A stretch of DNA of 64,000 bases, from the NCBI GenBank assembly GCA_007751475.1, contig CP036434.1, forward strand, positions 4,531,524 to 4,595,523, given 5' to 3'. Both the position numbers and the translations under genes were made by a program. The DNA is from Saltatorellus ferox (GTDB taxonomy: Bacteria; Planctomycetota; UBA1135; GCA-002686595). The notes under the pieces were generated by a model. That model was not told where the DNA came from, made no database searches, and saw only the letters and a list, made by a program, of their open reading frames with translations. Below are positions 1 through 8,050 of this stretch, piece by piece (the stretch's first letter is position 1; each line of letters starts with the position of its first letter).

Positions 1-2
1 CA

Positions 3-257
3 GCGGCCGACGTGCCGCTGCCCGGCGGCGAGTTTCGCCTGTTCATCACGCGGCTCGCTTACCAGCTCATGATGTCCTGCGGGCTCCTCGAGAATCCCAT
101 GACGGGCAAGCGAGACGTCCACGCGGACAACGCGCGGATGCTGATCGCGGACCTGCGCATGCTCCAGTCCAAGACCGTCGGCAACCTCGACGAGGACGAG
201 CAGGCGCATATCGACAAGGTGCTGAACGATCTGGGTCCTGTCGTCGAGCGGCTCTGA
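3..257 (+). CDS. DUF1844 family protein, 5'-truncated by window edge
   Basis: The reading frame is open to the left edge, so the N-terminus lies outside the window; a GTG at 12 is inside the domain and is unlikely to be the true start. The visible 84 residues carry the DUF1844 pattern: FRLFITRLAYQLMMSCGLLENPMTGKR, then an acidic helix ending in MLQSKTVGNLDEDE. The family is small, soluble and of unknown biochemical role, and is widespread in Planctomycetota and other bacteria. The gene ends at a TGA just before a strong hairpin and converges on the acyl-CoA dehydrogenase gene. Confidence 0.8.
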   Translation, partial: AADVPLPGGEFRLFITRLAYQLMMSCGLLENPMTGKRDVHADNARMLIADLRMLQSKTVGNLDEDEQAHIDKVLNDLGPVVERL

Positions 258-292
258 ACGATCTGCCGAACCGCTGCGAGGCGGGACGAGAC

Positions 293-335
293 GAAAGAAG
301 CCCGCGCCTGATTCCATCAGGCGCGGGCTTCTTTC
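293..335. terminator. Bidirectional intrinsic terminator
   Basis: A perfect 19-bp stem (293-311 with 317-335) closes a TTCCA loop. The stem base is A-rich on the left and T-rich on the right, so it can end transcription of the DUF1844 gene and of the converging dehydrogenase gene. Confidence 0.85.
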
Positions 336-352
336 TTGCCGGGGGTCTCCCC

Positions 353-1522
353 CTATCGGAAGGCCATGATCCCGGTGACTTCCGCGCCAATGGCGAGCGT
401 GTGGATGTCGTGGGTACCCTCATAGGTAATCACCGACTCCAGGTTCAGCATGTGGCGGCCCGTCTGGTACTCCAGCGTCACGCCGTTGGCGCCGAGCATG
501 TCGCGGCAGGTCCGCGCCGTCTCCAGCGCCACCTTGCAGCTATTGCGCTTGGCCATGGAGACTTGAGCCGAGGTGAAACGGCCCTCGTCCTTGAGGCGCC
601 CGAGGCGCAGGTTCAAAAGGCTGGCGCAGGTGATGTCCGTCGCCATGTTCGCGAACTTCATCTGCGGGATCTGGTAGGCAGCGATCGGCTTGTCGAACGA
701 GATGCGCTCCTTCTGGTAGCGCAGCGTCTCGTCGAAGCAGGCGTACGCGGAGCCGATCACGCCCCAGGCGATGCCGTAGCGGGCCTGGGTCAGGCACTGG
801 AGAGGGCCGCGGAGGCCGTCGGCGCCGGGCAGCATGGCCGAGGCCGGGACGCGCACGTCCTCCATGACGAGTTCGCTCGTGTACGACGCGCGCAGCGACC
901 ACTTGTGGTTGTGGTTCGGCGCACTGAAGCCTTTGGCATCGGTCGGGACGATGAAGCCGCGGATGCGGCCCTCGACCTTGGCCCAGACGATGGCGATCTG
1001 AGCCACGCTACCGTTGGTGATCCACATCTTCCGGCCATTGATGATGTAGTCGTTGCCGTCCTTGCGGGCCGTCGTCAGCATGCCGCCGGGGTTCGAGCCG
1101 AAGTCCGGCTCGGTCAGGCCGAAGCAGCCGATCATCTCGCCGGTGGCAAGCTTCGGAAGGTACTCGCGCTTCTGCTCCTCGCTGCCGTACTCGTGGATCG
1201 GCCACATGACGAGGGATCCCTGGACCGAGCAGAAGCTCCGGAGGCCGGAGTCACCGCGCTCTAGCTCCTGGCAGATCAGCCCGTACGCGACGCTGTTCAT
1301 CCCTGCGCCGCCGTACTCCTCGGGGGTCGTCGGCCCGAAGACCCCAAGTTCACCCAGCTCGGGCGCCAGCTCCATCGGGAAGGTGCCCTCCTCGAAGTGC
1401 TCCATGACGACGGGATTGAAGCGCTCGGTGATCCAGCCGCGCACGGTGTCGCGGACCATCAGCTCCTCTTCGGAGTACTGGTCGTCGAGGTCGAGATAGT
1501 CGAGTTGAGTGAAGGCGCTCAT
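353..1522 (-). CDS. gcdH: Glutaryl-CoA dehydrogenase-like acyl-CoA dehydrogenase
   Basis: 389 residues, the normal length for a soluble FAD-dependent acyl-CoA dehydrogenase. The flavin/substrate segment GLTEPDFGSNPGGM and the signature near the C-terminus YEGTHDIHTL are present; the Glu in YEGTHD is the expected catalytic base. The stretch ELERGDSGLRSFCSVQGSLVM matches the glutaryl-CoA dehydrogenase subgroup, where an Arg in this helix-loop binds the gamma-carboxylate. Members oxidise and decarboxylate glutaryl-CoA to crotonyl-CoA in lysine and tryptophan breakdown; another short-chain acyl-CoA specificity cannot be excluded. The gene stands alone, divergent from metG across about 215 bp. The start at MSAFTQLDYLDL has no good Shine-Dalgarno sequence, which is common in this window. 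Confidence 0.85.
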   Translation of the reverse strand: MSAFTQLDYLDLDDQYSEEELMVRDTVRGWITERFNPVVMEHFEEGTFPMELAPELGELGVFGPTTPEEYGGAGMNSVAYGLICQELERGDSGLRSFCSVQGSLVMWPIHEYGSEEQKREYLPKLATGEMIGCFGLTEPDFGSNPGGMLTTARKDGNDYIINGRKMWITNGSVAQIAIVWAKVEGRIRGFIVPTDAKGFSAPNHNHKWSLRASYTSELVMEDVRVPASAMLPGADGLRGPLQCLTQARYGIAWGVIGSAYACFDETLRYQKERISFDKPIAAYQIPQMKFANMATDITCASLLNLRLGRLKDEGRFTSAQVSMAKRNSCKVALETARTCRDMLGANGVTLEYQTGRHMLNLESVITYEGTHDIHTLAIGAEVTGIMAFR

Positions 1523-1736
1523 GGGTACAGGAGACGAATCCGGTCGTCTTGGCTGGGGTCAGGACTGCCGGGGCTCGAAAGAGAGCGTTTGGGGCTCTGG
1601 GAATTCGAATCCCGGGGCAAAGAGCTTAGGCTCCTGGACCGAGAACCGGTATCCGGCCTTCCGAATCTACCTGTTCGCGACCAAAAGCCGCCCCGATCCT
1701 GACCGACCTATCCCCCCCCCACGACCGACCACCGCC

Positions 1737-3410
1737 GTGTCCCGTACCCTCGTCACCTCCGCCCTTCTGTACGCCAACGGCCCCCTCCACTTCGGGCATA
1801 TCGCTGGCGCCTACCTGCCGGCCGATATCTACACCCGCGCCCTTCGCATGGCCGGCGAGGACGTCCTGGCTGTCTCAGGTTCGGACGACCACGGCGTGGC
1901 GATCACCATCGCCGCCGAGAAGGCCGGAGAGGACTACGCATCGTACGTCGCAGGCTGGAACGCCCGGATGCGGGAGACCTTCGCGGCCCTCGACATTCGC
2001 TACGACATCGTGTCGGGGACGAGCACGAGCCCGCCCCACGCCGATCTGTCGCGGGAGTTCTTCGAACGCCTGGACGCGAACGGCTATCTCAAGGAGCGGA
2101 CGACGGACCAGCTCTACTGCGCGACCGACGAGATGTTCCTGGCCGACCGCTACGTCCAGGGCACCTGCTACGTCTGCGGACATACGCCTGCGCGCGGCGA
2201 CGAGTGCCCGAGCTGTGGCACCTGGATCGACCCGCTCAAGCTGAAGGAGCCGAGCTGCAAGATCTGCGGCACCGCTCCCGAGACCCGCTCCACGACCCAC
2301 TGGTATCTGGACCTCCCGAAGCTCCGGGACGAGAAGATCGGCGCGTGGATCAAGGGGCACGAGTGGAAGAGCAACGTCGCAGGGTTCATCGAAAACCTCC
2401 TGGAGGACGTTCCCGAGCGCGCGATCACCCGGGACATGAAGTGGGGCGTCTCGCTGCCCGCGAGCGTCGGCGAGCGCGGCGAGGGCAAGGTGCTCTACGT
2501 CTGGTTCGATGCCCCGATCGGCTACATCAGCTTCACCAAGGAGCTGATGGTCGAGCGCGGGACGCCGGACGCGTGGAAGGACTGGTGGCAGTCCGAGGAC
2601 ACGAGCCTCGTCCACTTCATCGGCAAGGACAACATCCCGTTCCACTGCCTGGTGTTCCCATCGATGCTCTACGGGGCCAAGGATGGATACGTGCTCCCGG
2701 CTCACGTGCCCGCGAACGAGTTCTACAACCTGAAGGGCGGGAAGTTCTCGACCTCGGAGGGCAACGCGTTCGATATCCCGAACTTCGTGGAGCAGTACGG
2801 CGCCGACGTCACCAGGTTCTACCTTTGCTCGTCGATGCCCGAGACGGCGGACTCCGAGTTCTCGATGGAGCTGTTCATCCAGACCGCGAACACCGCGCTG
2901 GCCGGCACCATCGGCAATCTCGCTCAACGCGTCCTGAAGTTCATCGACAAGAACGCGGAGGGCAAGATCCCCGCGATCCACGACGACCACCGCGCCGAGA
3001 TGGACGCCTGCATCCTGAACGAGTGCGGAGCGATCGAGGACCCCGTCGAGCACATCCGCGCGTTCCGCTTCCGGCGCGCCGCCGAAGCGATCGTTCAGAA
3101 CGCAGCCGTCGGAAACCGCTTCATCGACCAGATGGCACCCTGGGCGCTCCGCAAGGAGGACCCGGTCAAGGGCGAGTCGTCCCTCGCCACGCTGTGCGAA
3201 TGGCTGTCGTGGACCGCCCGCTGGATGGCCCCGATCATGCCGACCAAGGCGCAGGAACTCTGGAGCATGCTGGGTCAACAGGGCCAGGTCCTCGACCAGC
3301 CGGCACCGGGTCTTCCACGGGCAGAGACCTGGCGGACGCTCCGGGCAGGCACCCCCCTGGGCGAAATCGTCGCCATGTTCCCCCGCCTCGAACTCCCGGA
3401 AACCGAGTAG
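1737..3410 (+). CDS. metG: Methionyl-tRNA synthetase
   Basis: 557 residues from a GTG at 1737. The frame is open further upstream to 1509, but similarity to MetRS begins exactly at SRTLVTSALLYANGPLHFGH, so the upstream part is not expected to be translated. Visible features are the HIGH-type motif HFGH near residue 18, the zinc knuckles CYVCGHTP...CPSCG and CKIC in the connective peptide, and the KMSKS-equivalent KFSTS in GGKFSTSEGNAF. The C-terminal anticodon-binding helical domain is present. The enzyme charges initiator and elongator tRNA-Met. There is no C-terminal tRNA-binding (EMAP-like) domain, so this is the short form. A terminator hairpin follows about 85 bp downstream. Confidence 0.93.
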   Translation: MSRTLVTSALLYANGPLHFGHIAGAYLPADIYTRALRMAGEDVLAVSGSDDHGVAITIAAEKAGEDYASYVAGWNARMRETFAALDIRYDIVSGTSTSPPHADLSREFFERLDANGYLKERTTDQLYCATDEMFLADRYVQGTCYVCGHTPARGDECPSCGTWIDPLKLKEPSCKICGTAPETRSTTHWYLDLPKLRDEKIGAWIKGHEWKSNVAGFIENLLEDVPERAITRDMKWGVSLPASVGERGEGKVLYVWFDAPIGYISFTKELMVERGTPDAWKDWWQSEDTSLVHFIGKDNIPFHCLVFPSMLYGAKDGYVLPAHVPANEFYNLKGGKFSTSEGNAFDIPNFVEQYGADVTRFYLCSSMPETADSEFSMELFIQTANTALAGTIGNLAQRVLKFIDKNAEGKIPAIHDDHRAEMDACILNECGAIEDPVEHIRAFRFRRAAEAIVQNAAVGNRFIDQMAPWALRKEDPVKGESSLATLCEWLSWTARWMAPIMPTKAQELWSMLGQQGQVLDQPAPGLPRAETWRTLRAGTPLGEIVAMFPRLELPETE

Positions 3411-3449
3411 GAGCTACGGTCCCACGGGCCGCACGCACCTGCGCAGGAC

Positions 3450-3483
3450 ACGGAAACTGCATCCTGTGGCGCACATTCCTGGC
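3450..3483 (-). repeat. Possible decayed R1 repeat remnant
   Basis: The stretch around TGCATCCTGTGGCGCACA resembles the outer end of the R1 repeat seen at 14094-14118 and 32974-32991 (GCATTCTGTGGCGCAGAC), but with several mismatches and no CTAG boundary. Confidence 0.3.
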
Positions 3484-3493
3484 GCGCAAAAGG

Positions 3494-3528
3494 AAGAGCC
3501 ATGCCCCCATTCGGGGAGCATGGCTCTT
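3494..3528 (+). terminator. Intrinsic terminator after metG
   Basis: Inverted repeat AAGAGCCATGC / GCATGGCTCTT with a C4/G4 inner pairing and a small ATTC-type loop. It sits 84 bp after the metG stop and the right arm ends in a pyrimidine-rich stretch. Confidence 0.75.
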
Positions 3529-3874
3529 GTCGTATTCACCGAGCTTCCGGGTCCTGCCTCCACACCAAGGAGCAGTTCGGGGCTCTGTTCAAGTTGTCGA
3601 AGAGTGGAAGAGGTGCGAGCGGGCCGACCCGTGGGCCTTTCGGCGCGCAGCGCATAGGTGGCCCAGGCGATGCGCCTGGTCTACCCGGAAGCCAAGAACC
3701 GCGAGGCGGTCTTGAACTGTCCCGGAGGCGCGCTGCCGTCCGACTTCAGGAGCCGGAACGCCCCGCAGCAGAGGGGACGATCCTCACGTTCGCGCTCCCC
3801 ATGACCGAGGCCATTCAAGGAAGGGAAGGAGAGAGATCGACTGCGGCGGGTCCGCTAGAGCACCACCGACGCGA
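3529..3874. other. Gap between metG terminator and the H1-like gene
   Basis: About 350 bp with no convincing coding frame: short open frames on both strands have no recognisable motif and no ribosome-binding site. It would contain the 3' untranslated region of the minus-strand H1-like gene. Confidence 0.5.
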
Positions 3875-4091
3875 CTAGCGGCGGCGAGTGGCCTTCTTCT
3901 TGGTGGCCTTCTTCTTGGTAGCCTTCTTGCGAGTAGCCTTCTTCTTGGTGGCTTTCTTGCGAGTGGCCTTCTTCTTGGTGGCCTTCTTCTTCGTGGCCTT
4001 CTTGCGAGTAGCCTTCTTCTTGGTGGCCTTCTTCTTCTTCGTGGGCTGCCTTCTTGGTCGCCTTCTTGCGCGTGGCTTTCTTCTTTGCCAT
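3875..4091 (-). pseudogene. Histone H1-like Lys/Ala-rich protein, frameshifted
   Basis: Translation starts at ATG 4091 after a good ribosome-binding site (AAGGAG, about 10 nt upstream) and reads MAKKKATRKKATKK, then leaves frame at a GGG run at 4043-4045. Beyond this point the original frame would be rich in Glu/His, whereas the neighbouring frame gives unbroken KKKAT and RKKAT repeats up to a TAG at 3875. Removing one G restores a 71-residue protein made almost only of (K/R)KKAT units. Such proteins resemble the C-terminal tail of histone H1 and bind DNA in a sequence-independent way. Either the gene is broken, or the G run is a sequencing error, or it is a programmed shift site; the sequence alone cannot decide. 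Confidence 0.75.
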
Positions 4092-4329
4092 TTGAGTGGT
4101 TCTCCTTGGGTCGGGTGGACCCTGGGGGGTGTCCCGCGACTGCGGAGCAGCAGCGAGGGGGAAACCACGACATCGGTGTGTCTTTCGACACGAATCAGTG
4201 CTAGCTGACCCAAATCCAGAGTGGAATCCGAAGTGTTTTCCCGAGCGAACGTCGAGCGCGCGCCGGCGACTTGCACAAGCCTCGGAAGATCAATGACTTA
4301 CGCTGCGAGCACAACGACGAAGTTCGCTC

Positions 4330-4374
4330 AAAAAAAGTGAGCCGAGCGAACGTTTCCGTCCGCTCGGCTCAGCT
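4330..4374 (-). terminator. Intrinsic terminator of the GTPase/roadblock operon
   Basis: Stem GAGCCGAGCG (4339-4348) with CGCTCGGCTC (4361-4370), extended by AAG/CTT with one bulge. On the minus strand it is followed by a run of six T (A6 at 4330-4335 on the plus strand), the classical rho-independent layout, 23 bp after the last gene of the operon. Confidence 0.88.
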
Positions 4375-4396
4375 TGTCGTGTCGCAACGCGCGTGA

Positions 4397-4906
4397 TCAG
4401 AAGAGCTCGTCGAGCACGGCCGCTGCTTCTCCGGAGTACCCTTCAGCCAGCTGGATGTGATCGTTCTCGCCCGGTGGCCGCTCGGCGATGTCGGTGAAGA
4501 TGCGCTCGAGTCGCTTCGTCGTCTCCTGCGCGTAGAATCGCACGAGCCCGAGGTTGCTTCGCTCGTCCCACACCACCGCAAGCAAGGTCCGCTCTCCAAC
4601 GATGGAGACCTGAATGCTCTGGTGCGCGCCCTGGTGCGAGAGCGTCGTGAACGCTTCCTCACCGAGGATGTGGGCGATCTCGCGAGTCGCGGCGAAGGAG
4701 CCAGCCATCAGGGCGGAAAGCGCCTCCATGTTGCTGCCAGCGGAATCGCCGCGGCGAGTCACGAGGTGCCCCTCGCGATCCACGAGCAGGGCACAGCGTG
4801 CGCCCGCGAACTCGAGGAAGCCGTCAAGCTCCCCGTCCAGCCGGCCAACGTCCTGTTCATAGAAGACGAGGCGGTCGCTCCTCAGTTTTTCGTCAGAGAT
4901 CCTCAT
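4397..4906 (-). CDS. Roadblock/LC7 domain protein (MglB-like), last gene of GTPase operon
   Basis: 169 residues. The central alpha/beta region (GFLEFAGARCALLVDREGHLVTRRGD... ALSALMAGSFAATREIAHILGEEAFTTLSHQGAHQSIQVSIVGERTLLAVVWD) is a typical roadblock/LC7 fold, the family to which the MglB GTPase-activating protein and Ragulator subunits belong. It lies 15 bp downstream of the MglA-like GTPase gene, which makes it a candidate partner or GAP for that GTPase. The N-terminal helix (about residues 1-25) and a C-terminal extension rich in acidic residues flank the domain. No signal peptide or membrane segment. Function as a GAP is inferred from family and context. Confidence 0.85.
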   Translation of the reverse strand: MRISDEKLRSDRLVFYEQDVGRLDGELDGFLEFAGARCALLVDREGHLVTRRGDSAGSNMEALSALMAGSFAATREIAHILGEEAFTTLSHQGAHQSIQVSIVGERTLLAVVWDERSNLGLVRFYAQETTKRLERIFTDIAERPPGENDHIQLAEGYSGEAAAVLDELF

Positions 4907-4921
4907 GGGTCGAACCTCCGA

Positions 4922-6337
4922 TCAGATCAGGTTGAAGACAGTGCCGCCGATCGCGATGCCAGCGGCGAGTGCCGCGATCACCACGATCGCCGTGACGAGT
5001 GCGCCCTTGGAGTTGCTCCCCGAGCCAGAACCTGCAGCCGCAGCGGCAGCTGAGGCACGCGGACGAAGGCGACCCGCAGGAGCGGCAGCCGCGGCGCGCG
5101 GAGCCGGTGCGGAACCCGCCGGAGCCATGGGGCGCGGTGCTGTCCCCGCGGGAGAACCGTAGGCAGGACGCTGCTGCTGCTGATTCTGCACGGGTGCAGG
5201 CTGCATCGGGCTCACGGGCGCTGGAGGTGCCTGCGAGTGCGTCGGTGCCGCCGGGGGCTGATGACCCAAGGGAACGGTGTGTGGCACAGGGTCCGCCATC
5301 CGAAGACCAGAAGCCTGCGGCTGCTGCTGCTGCTGGAACTGAGGAGCCGAGTGCTCGAGTCCACCCTCCATCGGAGCGACAGGCATCGGGCTGGCGGGCA
5401 TCGGGCCAGGTGCCACGGGGCTCATCGATACCTGCTGCTGCTGCTGCTGCTGCACCGACTCAGCCTGTGCGTGAACCGGAAAGGGAGCCGGCATGGCCAG
5501 TGGCGCAGGCTGCTGCGGAGCCGGAATCGGCGCCGCGGGCTGCTGTGCATGCATCGGCTGCATTCCGGGCTGCATTCCTGGCTGGGGCTGAGCTGCCGGT
5601 GCCTGTCCGAAAGGAGTCGCCGCAGCCGGCTGGGCCGCCGGAGCGGACAGCGGAACCGGAGCTGGGCCTGCAGGAGCCTGGGCCGCAGGCGCCTGGGCTG
5701 GCCTGGGGGCAGCTGGCTTCGGAGCCGCTACACCCTGTGCACCCGACGCACCCGTTTGCTCGTGGATCGAGTCCAGCACGCGGGCAGCCAGCGACTTGAG
5801 CGTCGGGAATACACCGTGTCCCGAGTTCGCCATCGCCTCGAACGAGGGGGCGCCCCGCGGGTTGAGGTGACGTTCCAGCTCTTCCACCGTCATCGCGTCC
5901 GGCAGGTCGCGCTTGTTGTACTGGATGACGATCGGGATCTCCTCGATGTCCTTGCCGTACTCGATGAGGTTCTCGGCGAGGTTGGAGAGGGACTCCAGGT
6001 TCTCCTCGAGCATCGACGCGCTGGAGTCGGCGACGAAGATGACCCCGTCGACGCCCTGCAGCACGAGCTTACGCGTCGAGTTGTAGTAGACCTGTCCAGG
6101 CACCGTGTAGATCTGGAACTGGGTGCGCATGCCTGCGACGGTGCCGAGATCCAGGGGCATGAAGTCGAAGAACAGCGTGCGATCACCGTCCGTGGAGATG
6201 CTCGTAAGGTCCCCCTTGTTCGCCTCGGGGGCCCGCTGGTGAACGATCTCCAGGTTGGTCGTCTTCCCGGACATACCGGGGCCGTAGTAGACGATTTTCA
6301 CCGTCACGCTCTTTTGAGCGAAGTTGATCTGAACCAT
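4922..6337 (-). CDS. MglA-like small GTPase with disordered Pro/Gln/Ala tail and C-terminal membrane anchor
   Basis: 471 residues from ATG 6337, preceded by AAGGA; the frame extends further upstream but overlaps the preceding gene. Residues 1-192 are an MglA-type Ras-like GTPase: P-loop YGPGMSGKT (18-26), switch/G3 TVPGQ (78-82), G4 NKRD (141-144) and a G5-like segment ANSGHG. MglA itself is about 195 residues; this protein adds some 250 residues rich in Pro, Ala and Gln with several polyGln runs, then a hydrophobic stretch at 445-471 (GALVTAIVVIAALAAGIAIG) at the very C-terminus, as in tail-anchored proteins. The tail would hold the GTPase at a membrane surface. It is sandwiched between two roadblock genes, suggesting a polarity or trafficking-type switch; the actual process is unknown. 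Confidence 0.85.
   Translation of the reverse strand: MVQINFAQKSVTVKIVYYGPGMSGKTTNLEIVHQRAPEANKGDLTSISTDGDRTLFFDFMPLDLGTVAGMRTQFQIYTVPGQVYYNSTRKLVLQGVDGVIFVADSSASMLEENLESLSNLAENLIEYGKDIEEIPIVIQYNKRDLPDAMTVEELERHLNPRGAPSFEAMANSGHGVFPTLKSLAARVLDSIHEQTGASGAQGVAAPKPAAPRPAQAPAAQAPAGPAPVPLSAPAAQPAAATPFGQAPAAQPQPGMQPGMQPMHAQQPAAPIPAPQQPAPLAMPAPFPVHAQAESVQQQQQQQVSMSPVAPGPMPASPMPVAPMEGGLEHSAPQFQQQQQPQASGLRMADPVPHTVPLGHQPPAAPTHSQAPPAPVSPMQPAPVQNQQQQRPAYGSPAGTAPRPMAPAGSAPAPRAAAAAPAGRLRPRASAAAAAAGSGSGSNSKGALVTAIVVIAALAAGIAIGGTVFNLI
5432..5452. repeat. (CTG)7 microsatellite inside the GTPase tail
   Basis: Seven consecutive CTG triplets on the plus strand encode a run of seven Gln in the GTPase gene on the minus strand. 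Further short Gln-encoding CTG runs occur at about 5170-5181 and 5318-5335. Confidence 0.9.
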
Positions 6338-6338
6338 C

Positions 6339-6971
6339 TCAGTGATTTCCTTGGGAGCTGTCGTGCGCCGTAGTGCCGGGTTGGGGTCGATAGGAACCGG
6401 ATGCGGGCGAACCGCCGGCCGGAGCCTGGTCTGTGAACATGACGCTCGCAGGGCTGGAGCCCGCCGCGTATGCGTCGATGGAAGGGGCCGCCATGGGCCC
6501 CGTGCCCGGAACGGGCCGCGGTAGTGCGGCCGCGTTCTGGTCAGGATCGAAGCGACCGAGGTCGCGCAGTAGCCGGTGGAGTCGCTCGACCGCCGCTTCC
6601 AGCGGAAGCGAGAACGCACCGGTATCGCAGTCGGGCTCGATGACCACCATCACGTGGGCGTTCGGTCCCTGTTGGACGAGGAGCGTCCCCTGGCTGGCCG
6701 CGAGAACGAATCGCTTGGGAAGCTCCCACGCGATCTGTCCGCCCGCCCGCATCACGTCATCTACCCAGCTCGCGGCAAGAGCCACGAGCGAAGCGGGATC
6801 GATGCGCTGGCCTTCGAGGGAAGCCTGGCTCGAGTTCGTGCAGTCGACGAACTGGCCGTTCGCCATCGACGAGCGCTCCAAGACGCAGACGGGTACGCCG
6901 TCGGCCGAGATCACGGCCGCCTGCTTGACGCCGGGCTGAACCGTGAGCGGCTGAAGAATGTCGTGCATCAT
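6339..6971 (-). CDS. Roadblock/LC7 domain protein, second copy
   Basis: 210 residues. Residues 1-140 carry a roadblock-like fold (GVKQAAVISADGVPVCVLERSS ... LVALAASWVDDVMRAGGQIAWELPKRFVLAASQGTLLVQQGPNAHVMVVIEP), followed by a Pro/Ser/Ala-rich low-complexity tail. The stop codon is one base before the GTPase start codon and the start overlaps the preceding TPR gene by 4 nt (ATGA), so translation is probably coupled. It differs clearly from the 169-residue roadblock protein, so the operon may encode two distinct partners for one GTPase. Confidence 0.75.
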   Translation of the reverse strand: MMHDILQPLTVQPGVKQAAVISADGVPVCVLERSSMANGQFVDCTNSSQASLEGQRIDPASLVALAASWVDDVMRAGGQIAWELPKRFVLAASQGTLLVQQGPNAHVMVVIEPDCDTGAFSLPLEAAVERLHRLLRDLGRFDPDQNAAALPRPVPGTGPMAAPSIDAYAAGSSPASVMFTDQAPAGGSPASGSYRPQPGTTAHDSSQGNH

Positions 6972-8050
6972 GCCGCGGCTCCCGGACTGATTTCACCGTT
7001 GAGTTCATCCATGAGATCTTCGACCCCGCCGCGCGGGATCTGAGAGGCCCAGACGGCTGCGGTTCCGAGCTTCCCGGGCTTCAGCACGAGTGCGCCGAAT
7101 GAACCCTCCGCTCGAATTTCGATCGCGCGACCGAGCGCCATGCGCCTGGCCGAGCTGCGGCTGACCTGAAGGACCTCACGGACGGCGCGGGCCGTCCGGT
7201 CGGCCGTCGGGCCGTGGGCGCCTTGAACGAGGGCCGTGTTGCCACGCAGGAAGAAGGCGACGTGCACCTCGGGGCGCGCGGCGAGCTTCTTGAGCGTGGG
7301 GCGCAGCGACTCACGATCGAAGGAACCGGTTTCCTCGGGCTCGTCGTCCACGAAGCGTCCGGAGCGCTCGACCTCGGTCAGAGCGCGCGGCAGCGGCTTC
7401 GAGTGCGCGCAGTTGGAAAGGACGCGGCGGAAACGCGCCTCGAGAAGCGGGTTGCCGGGCATCAGCTCCAGCAGGCGTGCCAGCGACTTGCGCGCGTCCT
7501 CCCAGGCACCGCAGCGCCGGGCGATCTCGAACTGAAGGCGCAGGGGTCGCTTGTCCTTCGGGAGCTGCTTGGCGGACTCGCCGGCCAGCTGGAAGGCGAG
7601 CAAACCGTCACGGCTTCGCCGCCCGTCGAAGAAGAACTCAGCGTGAGCAGCCGCCACGTAGTAGACAGACTCGGGGTCGTCCGTGAGGGTGCGCCAGCGC
7701 GAAGCCGCCTCGAGCGCGGGCTGTGCGTCGCCGTTCTCCAGCAGAAGCTCGCAGAGCTCCCGGAAAACCGCAGAGCGCGGGGCACTCTCGAGCTCCCTGT
7801 GGAGCTCCTGAAGCCGCTGCTCCTGGTGAAGTTCGCGGGCGAGCTGCGCCAGTCGCTGCAGCTCTGCGCTCTCCGGGTGCAGCTCGAGGCCTTCGCGGCA
7901 AACACGAAGCACGTTCGCCGGTTCACCCAGGGCCGCATGCTCCTTGGCCAGCGTCACGTAGTTCGCCGTGCTCGCATCTCGCCCCAGAGCTCGCATCGCG
8001 CGCCGAATACGGCCACGACGCGTGGAGAACATCTCGAAGAAGGCTCTCAC
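6968..8050 (-). CDS. TPR-like helical repeat protein of the GTPase operon, with roadblock-like C-terminus
   Basis: 360 residues. The first ~200 residues are helical repeats of TPR character (YVTLAKEHAALGEPANVLRVCREGLELHPESAELQRLAQLARELH ... GAWEDARKSLARLLELMPGNPLLEARFRRVL). The C-terminal ~110 residues (RPEVHVAFFLRGNTALVQGAHGPTADRTARAVREVLQVSRSSARRMALGRAIEIRAEGSFGALVLKPG) have the beta-alpha-beta pattern of a degenerate roadblock domain; this second assignment is tentative. It overlaps both neighbours by 4 nt. A scaffold that bridges a roadblock dimer and the GTPase would fit, but is inference only. Confidence 0.7.
   Translation of the reverse strand: MRAFFEMFSTRRGRIRRAMRALGRDASTANYVTLAKEHAALGEPANVLRVCREGLELHPESAELQRLAQLARELHQEQRLQELHRELESAPRSAVFRELCELLLENGDAQPALEAASRWRTLTDDPESVYYVAAAHAEFFFDGRRSRDGLLAFQLAGESAKQLPKDKRPLRLQFEIARRCGAWEDARKSLARLLELMPGNPLLEARFRRVLSNCAHSKPLPRALTEVERSGRFVDDEPEETGSFDRESLRPTLKKLAARPEVHVAFFLRGNTALVQGAHGPTADRTARAVREVLQVSRSSARRMALGRAIEIRAEGSFGALVLKPGKLGTAAVWASQIPRGGVEDLMDELNGEISPGAAA

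Noticed and set aside
1509..1736. N-terminal extension of MetRS from an upstream ATG at 1509
   Set aside because: The 76 extra residues have no MetRS similarity, include a PPPRP run and lie in the divergent promoter region; the GTG at 1737 fits the family start.
1875..3278. 467-codon open frame antisense to metG
   Set aside because: Long antisense frames are common at this GC content; the plus strand has the full MetRS motif set and the antisense product has no domain.
3888..4208. Plus-strand frame coding a very hydrophobic (FFLVAFL)n protein
   Set aside because: It is the complement of the Lys/Ala repeat codons; the minus strand has a good ribosome-binding site and a known protein type.
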